Shown here piece by piece: positions 12,272 through 21,700 of a DNA stretch of 64,000 bases. Every line of letters begins with the position of its first letter. Position 1 is the first letter of the stretch. The DNA is from Hygrophila difformis (taxonomy: Eukaryota; Streptophyta; Magnoliopsida; Lamiales; Acanthaceae). Location: NCBI GenBank assembly GCA_030278955.1, contig JAOANR010000008.1, positions 44,748,055-44,812,054 of the forward strand, given 5' to 3'. Both the position numbers and the translations under genes were made by a program. The notes under the pieces were generated by a model. That model worked only from the letters and a program-made list of their open reading frames with translations. It searched no databases and was not told the origin of the DNA.

Positions 12272-13542
12272 TATTTATTTACTTGCAAGCTACTGCTCTC
12301 ATTTTTTATTTTTTATTTTTTCATTCTTCCACCTCCTCTCACAGCTCACTACTCCAGGCCTCCAAACCCCATTTTTCTTTTGTAACCATACCCTACTTTG
12401 TCTCCACTGCCCCATTACACATTTATTTCCCCTCTCAATAATCAATACTTTCAATCCCAATCCCACTATCTCTCTCCCATCTCTATCTTCCTCTTTCTTT
12501 GTATTATTTTATTTTTTTATTTTTTATTTTGGGATCTTTCTGAGTTGTTGGTTTATGGAGGTGTTGAGGAGAATAAAATTGTGCTGGTCCAGCGGCTCAA
12601 AGGTGGTGGCTCGGTGGCAAAAGATGGCGAGGGACGATGGGGATGATGATGGTGGATGGGAAGGTTCAGAGATGCAGGCCACGATGGTGGCGACTTGGGG
12701 AATTTTGGTGGTTTGAGCTATGGATTGCTGAGGGCGTCGCGGTGGTGGAGGCAGCCGGTGAGGTGACCGGAGCTGCTGATCAGAGATGGTGGTGATGGAG
12801 GAAGAAAACTCCAAGTAGTTGGTCTTTTATTGCTAACAGTAGCTTGGGAACATTAACTATCTAACTACCAATTAGAATAGAGAGATAGACTTGTATTAAA
12901 TTGATTCAATATCCTCTTGGACCCATAAAGATATTCATGTTTGTGCTCGTTAAATTGAATAGTGTACTACACAATAATTTATTTCATGTCTTATAAGCTA
13001 GATCTTGGAATAATATGATTCAACTTTAATTAATCATGGTTAACTCATATCATTTAGATTCTACTAATCTCGCCTCGTTTGAGTCTAATACCTTTCTCCG
13101 GAACCTTTATTGCATATTTTGGAATTAATTATATTCGATTATTGGTCAAGGATTAAGGGTTTTAAAAACTTAGTTACTTAGTATATATATGCACGGCTAA
13201 ATCAATTCAAGTTGGAGTTCCAAAAATCTAACAAGCTACTATTTAATAATAAAGTATAATATTTTTGATAAACTAGTTAGCTCACTAATTACATTGATAC
13301 ATCGCCATCGAGAAATTAGGAGTTAATTTGTACTAGATTGTTGGTCTTAGTTTTATTGCTTTAAATAACTTAATACTTATTTATTCAAATTTTTATAAGC
13401 TAATATAATATTTTCGAGCTCCTAATGCTCGAATAAATTATGTTTAATCAATAAATTACTTAGGCATTATCAATGAATCTTTACTATCATAATTAGTATA
13501 AACTTTTGAATGTTTTATCGCGTACTAGGACTTGCTCTTCAA

Positions 13543-13584
<42 letters not shown>
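13543..13584. repeat. AAT microsatellite in X 3' LTR
   Basis: About 14 AAT units. The other LTR copy has about 8 units at 43676-43699. Confidence 0.9.
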
Positions 13585-13740
13585 TTTAACTCATGACTTG
13601 TCTAGAATTGATTAAATAATCATCATTTAGAAAAATATTATTTTTCATCCACTAACTAACAATTAAATTTATTATATAGTTTAGGATAAAAATCTTGAAT
13701 ATCTATTATTCTAAAATTTAAAATTTTATGGCGTGTTATA

Positions 13741-13778
13741 GTCTACCCTCCTTAAAATAAGGCTTCGTCCCCGAAGCC
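13741..13778 (-). other. X polypurine tract and upstream hairpin
   Basis: On the minus strand the hairpin GGCTTCG-GGGA-CGAAGCC (plus 13761-13778) is followed by TTATTTTAAGGAGGGTAGAC directly before the LTR start. The stem is the same design as in Z, V and W but with G-C pairs where they have A-T pairs. Confidence 0.75.
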
Positions 13779-14808
13779 TCGCGATAAAACTAGGGTTAGA
13801 TTTCTTAATTCATCCGATTTAAGACATATGTTTGCTACCCAGCAAGGACCTGGAATGGCAGAAGAACATAAGTACAAGTGCATGTGGCGACCGGAGTCCT
13901 ACCGAACCAGCTTTCTTTAAAAGCTACAATTTACTTATTATTAGGGGGTCTTCAATGTAATCTCTGTATTCAAGGACTAAGCAGCAATGGGGAAACCTTC
14001 CCGCACGGTTCGGAGAGCACTAAATTAGGATGCAAATCTAGCGCGGAAAAGAACTTTATTCACGGATAGCATTTGACGTCAAGTTTTGAACTGGGAGAGA
14101 AAAATCAAAATTAAATCAGTATCGTTCCTTTGTCGTCCTTGCAAATATTAAAACTTGGTCAGTGGTCCAGTGGTCTTCTTCAATTTCTCTAATATCTTAT
14201 ATTCTTATCCAATTTGGGGGAATCAAGCTTAAATGTAGGTTCAAGAGGTTCTCTTTATTATAGGACTCTATCTATACTTTTAAACAAATTATAAAGTTAC
14301 CCGAATTTATTTCTTTTTTTTTTAAACATTATATATATCATCGGAATATAGGCTCTTGTATCATTAAAGGAAAAAATCGTTTAAGTAGTATATTTGGGAC
14401 TTCTATTGAGGTAGATAAAAATGTTATGAGGTAATTTCAACAATTCAAATGGTCTTGAGAGATTTCTTACTATCAAGCTAACAACTCAATCAAGCCTCAT
14501 ATAGGTCATTTGACATAGATTAGATTCCGAGTCTATAAGCAAATTGATATATTAAATGCTGACTGTCCAAAGTAAAACCTCAAGCATTTTCCAAAAGGTT
14601 ACTAGGAGTTTCGAAAAGTATATTCTAATTCCTCGTGCAACCGTCCTTGATTGCTACTTGCTATAGATGAAACAAATCTCTCGATCAACTGCTAGCTTCC
14701 AAATACGTAAGAATTTATGGAAAGATTGCAAGTACGATAAAGCTCATTGTGAGTTTATAATTCTTTTCTAACAACTCATGTTTTATTTTTAAGACCATAT
14801 ATATATAT
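13779..14808 (-). mobile_element. X internal region, left part (non-coding)
   Basis: Non-coding interior of X up to the Y insertion. There is no gag, protease or reverse transcriptase. About 13860-14075 (plus) resembles plant organellar group II intron sequence, notably near 13990-14020 with CCGCACGGTTCGGAG. The remainder is AT-rich and unrecognised. The last five bases, 14804-14808 (TATAT), are the left target-site duplication of Y. Confidence 0.7.
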
Positions 14809-16674
14809 TGTAACACCCGAGGAAAAACAAATTCAAATTGTTTTGAACTACGTCATGACTTGATCCCTTCACAGGGTACGTAGGCAGCTTAGAACTAATT
14901 TCTAAGTTCAGTCACGAAATAAATCACAAAATACATCACGAATTAGATCACAAGGACGGTAGGAGATGTTGAAACCAATTTAGACTAGGCTAAGAAGGAC
15001 CCGGGAATGTTGCGAGCGATAAGCCGGACTCGTAACAAGATTAGGGAGAAGATTCCGCAACGAAGACGCCCCAGGGAATCGAGCTAACACGTAGAAAACC
15101 GATAGGGGAAAGCGAGGGAAGACCCGACGGAACACGCGGAGCCGAACCGGCCGGTCCGGCCGGCCCGCGCGCCGCCGCGCGGCCACCGCGCGGCCAAGGG
15201 CGTCGCGACGCCAGGCCTGGCGCGCGTGCTCCGCGCGACCATAGGGGTGGGTGCGCGCCACCTCCGCGCCAGAGGGGCTGAAGGTGTAATCTTTCCATTC
15301 GGGGGTGATTTTCTTGCCGAAATTACAACTCCCTTCGAGGGAAACCAAATCCCAGACGTGAGGGAGACTTAAGGGCGGCTGGGGGTGCCTCCAAACCCTA
15401 GACTTACAGAAACTACTCCCACATTACTCCCAAACTTCCTCCCCAAGCCGAAACTCTTCCGACGACACTTTCCGGCAAGCATTCCGGCGACGACGAGGCG
15501 AGAGGAACCAAGCCCTGCCCTCTAGACTCTTGGTAAGCCATGGTTAAACATTTTAATTCGTCCATAACACTTAGAAACTCGAAATCTAACCCGTTTCCTT
15601 TACTACGATTTCACGCCGGAAAACGAACGAAAAGCGATCGGAAGGATTGGCCGTTCGTCGCGACCCTAGAGCATCCGGATACCCATCCCAGTAATCCTAA
15701 TCTTCAAATCAGTAAGTTAAAACCTTACTCACAAATTTTCGTGGTTGTTTGTTGTTTAAATCTCGAGATATAGGCTTGTAACAAAAATCGGTTTTCAAAA
15801 ACCCTATTTTCGTCCAATTTTAAAGACTCGCCAAAAACTCGACCTTCGGGAATTCAAACCGAAAACTTTTCAACATAAAAGTTTTTCCTAACACCTTTAT
15901 CTATCTTGTGTCCAAATTTCAGCCATTGACATTAAGTTTTGCTATCCCAATTTTCGCCATGAACTTTCTGTATCAAACCGAACGATTCAAATCTGTGACA
16001 GATTCCTTCATTCAACTTGATGCATGTTTTTCACCCATTTTTCGAATGATTTAACTTTGCATTTCTAAACAAAAGTTGTAGATAATTGTGTCTAGATTAT
16101 GCCTACAAAATTTCACGAATTTTGGTGTTCATTTGATATGTCAAACGGCCAAGTTTTTAGAACTATTTTGAATTCGTTTTAAGGGCCATGAGTATGCAGT
16201 GAGTTGCACTCGATTTTTGAGTACCAAGAATTCATTATTTCCAAAAACTTAAAACACGAAAGTTGTTCCTTAATGTGTCTTGTAGTTACTGTAAAAATTT
16301 CACATCGATTGGTTTTGAAATGAATTTTTAATCGGCGTTGCACGAACCTGTAACGAAAACAGTTTTCAAGACATAAATTAATCTTTGCAATAAACTCAAA
16401 TTTCAACTCACTTCGGAACCTTATTTCTAAAAACTTAAAACATGAAAGTTGTTCGTGTGTGTGTTTTTGAATTACTGGCCAAGTTTCAGAATTTTTGGAG
16501 AAAAGACGAATTTTAAATTAAGAAATGCGCGAACTGCCTCGAATAGGATTTTTCGAACTTGAGAAAACTCGAACTATGAAAACGCGATATCGATCCTTTG
16601 ATAACTTTGAAATACGAACTTTCGAAAAATCCCGTTCACTAGGCTGAGCCGATCTTCATACTATCATTATCTTT

Positions 16675-16891
16675 GAGACTGCCTCGTTAGTGGTCTCCTT
16701 ACTATCTGAGATTGCCTCGTTAGTGATCTCGCGCGCTGTATTTGTGGATCGCCTCGTTAGTGGTCCTACTATCTTTTTGGATCGCCTCGTTAGTGGTCCT
16801 ACTATCTTTGAGACTGCCTCGTTAGTGGTCTCCCATTGTTTGGACTGCCTCGTTAGTGGTCCTATGTTGAGATTGCCTCGTTAGTGATCTC
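16675..16891 (+). repeat. Seven-unit compensating hairpin array, Y 5' LTR
   Basis: Seven copies of the constant core GCCTCGTTAGTG have changing but matched arms: GAGAC/GTCTC (16675, 16810), GAGAT/ATCTC (16708, 16869), GGAT/GTCC with one T-G pair (16746, 16779) and GGAC/GTCC (16842). Spacers are 11-17 bases in most places. Confidence 0.85.
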
Positions 16892-17161
16892 CCGGTATGG
16901 TGTCCTCTTCTTAGTTTACGGGATGAAAAGTAAAAGACTCGTGTGAGTGTTTCATTATGCTTAAATCGTAATTATCCTGTCTTTAATTATGTATTTAAAA
17001 TTTATGCATCTTAAATTATGCTTTAAATTTCGCTTTCTAAATTAAGTTCTTTAATCATGATTATCCGCTGCAAATATATCATGTATTTTTAAATTCTCGT
17101 ACGGTAGGCGAAATCTTTAGTTTAAACACTTGTAACCCCTTTTATTTGTTAGTTAGGGATT

Positions 17162-17214
17162 AACTTACTCAGTATATTTTTATACTGACAACCGTTGTCA
17201 TTTTTCTTTTACAG
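17162..17214 (+). other. Putative branch point, hairpin and 3' splice site in Y 5' LTR
   Basis: CTTACTCAG leads into CAGTATA-TTTT-TATACTG (17170-17187), then a T-rich tract and CAG at 17212-17214 followed by AGTATG. The distance from the donor at 15533 is about 1.68 kb. Confidence 0.55.
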
Positions 17215-17560
17215 AGTATGTCGAGTGACGCATACGCATGCACTTGGGGGAATTATTTATGAACATTTTCGCTTTCTGCATCATAGTACTGTTTTTACCG
17301 GGTCTGTTAAACCCGAGGATTTGGCCATGTTGGCCGTGATTTACTTTCCGCTGCACTTACTTTATTTATTTTCCGTACGTGATAATTTCTACTATCGTAC
17401 TAAGTATTATAAATTTCCGGACTAAATCTTGAAATGTTTTTAAATCTTTTCATACCCACAAGCCTTGCATTTCCTTAGCGAGCTCGGGAAGCCGTGTCTT
17501 ACTAGGGAAATGCGGCGGTGACATCCCGGCCTGGGTTATCAAATCCGGGGTGTTACAAGT

Positions 17561-17572
17561 TGGTATCAGAGC
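17561..17572 (+). other. Primer binding site of Y (tRNA-Met)
   Basis: A perfect TGGTATCAGAGC, three bases after the 5' LTR. Confidence 0.92.
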
Positions 17573-17890
17573 CCGGAAAATTTTTAAAGCTACTACTATT
17601 TTAAACCAATATTTTTAAGCCCAAGTGTTATTTCTTTTAAAATTATTTATTTGACTACTAGTACTATTTTTAGCCCAAAAATCTATAATCCTTTTTACAT
17701 AGCCCAAATCTTAGCCCAAGAAATATTAAATTTTGGCCCACTATAGAGGCCCAACCTCTAGCAATTTATTTTAAACTAAATTTTTATGGGGAAGGGACTT
17801 GCACTTGCATGTTGCATATAGATTTAAATATATGCATATCTTAACTTTGCCTGAAAAACGTCTAACTCTAACCTACCTTGTTGACAATAG
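17573..17890 (+). other. Y leader before the extra ORF
   Basis: AT-rich untranslated leader with repeated 'agccca' words and the 'actatagaggccc' motif shared with Z and W. No gene is seen. Confidence 0.6.
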
Positions 17891-18418
17891 ATGGCTTCCC
17901 CAAACGTGAACATGATCAACCTACTAATGAGGTTGATTGAAGCATACCTCGAATCTCCTCAAAACGTGAACAACTTCAGACTAAGGGTAGAGCAAATGGA
18001 AGCTAACTTGGGCCACCTAACTAATCTGGGCCAAGCAGGACACCAAGATATAACCCAACTCCAAGTCCAAATCAACGAACTCCAGACCCGCGAGACTGAG
18101 CTTCGGACCCAGATTGACGACGTAGAGACCCAAGCAGGGGTCTTGGGACATCAACTGCATCACCTGAAGGATGATCTGCTTCCACCTGCCCCACTCAACC
18201 CAGGAACTCCTCCTGTCACTAGCCTCGTTATTGACCCCGTCGCTGTCCCTGCAGCCGTCCAAACCCCAGTTGCATTCGTTGATCCTGCTCCTGTTGCTGG
18301 GCCCAGTTGGCCAGCCAGCCCAGTGTTCCATGGGCCCCTTGGCACGGGCACCATCGAGGAATCAAGTGATGAGGATGACCCCATGGAGGACCCGACCACC
18401 TACCCTTCGCAGGATTAG
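17891..18418 (+). CDS. Extra ORF before gag in Y: coiled-coil protein, Pro-rich, acidic end
   Basis: A 175-residue open frame between leader and gag-pol. The product is not recognised. Residues about 25-100 form a predicted coiled coil (repeated Leu/Ile with Gln/Glu), residues about 100-155 are rich in Pro, Val and Ala, and the last 25 are acidic with SSDEDDPMED. Length, place and layout parallel the 151-residue ORF of Z, but there is little residue-level identity, which points to an old gene under loose sequence constraint. No enzyme motif, zinc finger or membrane segment is visible. Translation before gag-pol would need its own message, reinitiation or leaky scanning. Confidence 0.65.
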   Translation: MASPNVNMINLLMRLIEAYLESPQNVNNFRLRVEQMEANLGHLTNLGQAGHQDITQLQVQINELQTRETELRTQIDDVETQAGVLGHQLHHLKDDLLPPAPLNPGTPPVTSLVIDPVAVPAAVQTPVAFVDPAPVAGPSWPASPVFHGPLGTGTIEESSDEDDPMEDPTTYPSQD

Positions 18419-18769
18419 AGATTTTTGATGCATTATTCCCATTGTTCTCCTTTTCTATTTTCCCAAAACTATTTTCAGGATCTTTGCTACTTGTCGCTTG
18501 TATCGAAACAAAAACTTCTACTGAGCAATAAAGTCACAAACACTTATTTTATACACCCTCTTTATATCTTAACAAAGCGCCGACAGACAAACAACGCATC
18601 TATTTCTGCATAACAAAACGACAAGTACCTCAGACCCTAAACCCTAAACGACTGAATAAATAAATGCAAATACTGACCAACTCCTGATAAGCACCATACA
18701 ATTCAGCAAGACTTTTTTTCCACCTTATCGAATCTCCCTGAACTTTACACCTTCCTCGGTTGTAACAGG
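18419..18769 (+). other. Spacer between extra ORF and gag-pol in Y
   Basis: About 350 bases without a gene. Several stop codons in each frame prevent readthrough from the extra ORF into gag. No clear regulatory motif was seen. Confidence 0.6.
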
Positions 18770-21700
18770 ATGGCACCTCGAGGACGACCAAGGCCCTTCC
18801 CTGCCACCCCCAACACCCACGGCACGCCGGGACAACCCAATGAGCAGGCACCTGACGCGGAGATGCCAAACCCGGCAGGACCAATGCCTAACCCTGCGGA
18901 AGGGCGATTGAGAAATATGGAAGAGTTACTAATCGCACTGGGTAATGCTTACGTTAACCAGGGTGGAGCTGCCGCGGCGCCACCACCAGAAGCGAGGATC
19001 AACTACTTGGCTGCGGTGAACCCCTACCGACCACCTTACTACGTCGGGGAGGAAGACCCCGCTAAGCTGGAAGAATGGTTGAGAACCTTCGACAAATTGC
19101 TAAAGGCGGTAAGATGCCCGGAGGGGGAGAAGGTCCACGTGGCCTCGTACTATCTGGGTGGCGAGGCCGACGACTGGTGGCAGGCTACCCAAGGGAAGCT
19201 GGCGGAGGATGATGAACCTTACTCGTGGAACGAGTTCATGGAGTTACTCCGGGAGCGCTTCTACCCGATGAGTACTAAGGCAGCACTGTACGAGGAGTTC
19301 TCATCCCTGAAGCAGGGAGAGAAATCTGTTCAAGAATACTATGCACGGTTTAAGGAATTGGTGAGATTTGCGCCCAGGATGGTACCTACTGACAGGGAGA
19401 AGGCGCAAAAGTTCGAAATGGGTTTGAACTTGTCGATTCGGGAGGTGATCACTGGAGTTAACTACCCGGACCTGCAATCTGTCTACGATCGTGCAGTAGC
19501 AGTAGCACGAGTGCAACAGCTAAAGAGGAAGGCTGCTGGGGAATCCAGCCGAGGGGCGCAAGGCCCAGACAAGAGGAACAGGGATAACCGGACAAGCAAC
19601 ACTACTGGCGGGGACAACTTTCGGCGAGGGCCGAACGGGAATGCTCAGAACAACAATGGTCGGAATGTCAACCAAGGAGGGCGAGTGCCGCCGTGCCCAC
19701 GATGTGGCAGGCCGCACCTGGTAAGGAGGTGTCCTCAGATGGGCGAGTGCTTCCGGTGCGGCCGAATTGGCCATCGGAGGGAGGAATGTCGAACCCGACT
19801 CGAGAACATCACGAAAAGAGAAGACTTGGTCATTGGACCTAACGAGCCATTCAACCAGGGAGGTAGGAATGGCAACAATCAAGGATATCGGCCTCCTCCG
19901 AATCCGAACCAACGCCCTCCGAACCAGCAGCAAAATGCAAACCCAAATCAAAACCAGCCAGCCAATCAAGGGAGGCCGATGGGGAGGTTGAACGTGATCA
20001 ACCAGGCTGACATACCCGTGCAGGGTGACGTGATGGCAGGTACTTTCCATGTCCTAAGTACTCCACTTAGAGTCTTATTTGATTCCGGAGCCAGTTGCTC
20101 GATTGTATCTTCGAGAGTCGTAACTGAACTAGATCTACCTAAGTGCGAGATAATTAGCTTAGGCATCCAACTGCCCTCTGGAGAAGTAATAGCATGCTCT
20201 AAACGCTACAATGGAATACCTATAGTGATAAAGAACGTAGAGTTTTTCGCAAACTTGGTAGAGTTCAACGTCAGGGACTTTGACGTCATACTAGGAATGG
20301 ATTGGCTAACCCGGTATAAGGCCGTGATCGAATGCCAAAAGCAAAAGATCACGCTGTCAAAAAGTAGGGGGAAAAGAGTCATCTTCTACTCTCAACCCCC
20401 TAAGAAATCTAACAAGTTAATCAACGTCCTAGAGTTAGGTAGCCTAATGCGTAAGGGCCACGCGCTATACGCATGCTACGTTCACAACCTCGAGGCTGAA
20501 GGGGTAAAGATAGACAACATTCCGGTGGTGAGAGAGTACCCGGATGTGTTCCCAGAGGACGTTCCTGGCATGCCCCCTGAGAGGGATCTCGAGTTCACCA
20601 TAGATCTTATCCCGGGAACGGAACCTGTATCAAAGGCTCCTTACCGCATGGCACCGCCGGAGATGAAGGAGCTAAAGGAACAGCTCGAAGAATTGCTGGA
20701 AAAGGGATATATCCGACCGAGTACGTCTCCATGGGGAGCACCGGTCTTATTCGTCAAAAAGAAGGATGGGAGTCTGAGACTGTGTACTGACTATAGGGGA
20801 CTTAATCAAGTCACTATCAAGAACAAGTATCCGTTGCCCAGAATCGAGGATCTGTTTGACCAGCTGAAGGGAGCTACTGTGTTCTCCAAAGTCGACCTGC
20901 GATCGGGATATCATCAGCTGCGAATTGCTGAGAAGGACATCCCGAAGACAGCGTTCAGGACTCGCTACGGACACTACGAATTCACAGTCCTGTCATTCGG
21001 ACTGACGAATGCCCCGGCGATGTTCATGAACCTCATGAACAACGTGTTCCGAGGACTGTTAGATCAATGCGTAGTGGTATTCATAGACGACATCTTGGTC
21101 TACTCAAGGGACGAGGAAGAACATTCCAAGCACTTACATAAAGTGCTGAGGATCCTCCGAGAAAATCAGCTATATGGGAAGTTGTCCAAATGCGACTTCT
21201 GGCTGAGGGAGGTAACATTCCTTGGGCATATCGTATCCGCCAGCGGAGTGGCGGTAGACCCGGCGAAAATCTCGGCTGTAACCGAGTGGGTACCCCCGAA
21301 GAGCCCAACGGAGATAAGAAGCTTTCTCGGACTGGCGGGCTACTACAGGCGATTTGTCCAAGATTTCTCCAAAATCGCCCGCCCATTGACCCAACTGCTG
21401 AAGAAGGGGGTGAAGTATGACTGGACTGGCGAGTGCGAAGCCGCATTCCAGGAGCTGAAGAAACGACTTACCACGGCGCCGGTGTTGGCGTTACCATCAG
21501 AGGATGGAGACTTCGAGGTGTATAGCGACGCCTCGAGAGAAGGACTGGGATGCGTACTGATGCAGGATCAAAAGGTCATAGCGTACGCATCACGACAGCT
21601 GAAACCGCACGAGCAAAACTACCCGACGCACGACCTGGAACTGGCCGCGGTTGTGTTCGCCCTGAAAATCTGGAGACACTATCTCTATGGGCGGAAGTGT

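Larger units (their letters stand above)
9249..13740 (-). mobile_element. Element X, 3' LTR (minus-strand element, LARD-like)
   Basis: A 4.49 kb LTR. In its own direction (minus) it starts TATAACACGCC and ends GGGGGTGTTACA. The second copy is 26816-29669 plus 42400-43855. Orientation follows from the polypurine tract next to 13740 and the primer site next to 26816. It contains no gag or pol. In its direction it has a TATA box (11869-11863), a donor-like GTAAGT near 11482, the branch-point/hairpin/acceptor module (about 9931-9879) and a terminal stem (9346-9340 with 9326-9320). ORFs near 12171-12716 are low-complexity and have no family match. Confidence 0.9.
14809..17557 (+). mobile_element. 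Element Y, 5' LTR (Tekay-like)
   Basis: A 2749-bp LTR starting TGTAACACCCG and ending GGGGTGTTACA. The 3' copy at 23474-26221 differs by only about ten substitutions and small indels as counted by eye. Landmarks are a GC-rich CpG-dense block (about 15130-15270), donor-like GGTAAG at 15533 and GTAAGT at 15712, a seven-unit hairpin array (16675-16891), an acceptor module (17162-17214) and a terminal stem (17467-17474 with 17506-17513). No clear TATA box was found. ORFs inside it have no family match. Confidence 0.95.

Noticed and set aside
12171..12716. 181-residue ORF in the X LTR
   Set aside because: Low-complexity Tyr/Ile/Phe/Ser-rich translation of TA and CT tracts. The other LTR copy breaks it.
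14980..15348. 122-residue antisense ORF in the Y LTR
   Set aside because: It comes from the GC-rich block, and the 3' LTR copy alters its length and sequence.
16675..16891. CRISPR-like array
   Set aside because: Repeated cores with spacers look similar, but units are short, arms vary, spacers are partly repeated, and the array lies in a plant LTR.
16681..16900. Hammerhead or other self-cleaving ribozyme in the LTR arrays
   Set aside because: The conserved CTGATGAG and GAAA elements of hammerheads are not present.
19520..20050. 176-residue antisense ORF in Y
   Set aside because: Lies opposite the intact polyprotein, with no protein features of its own.
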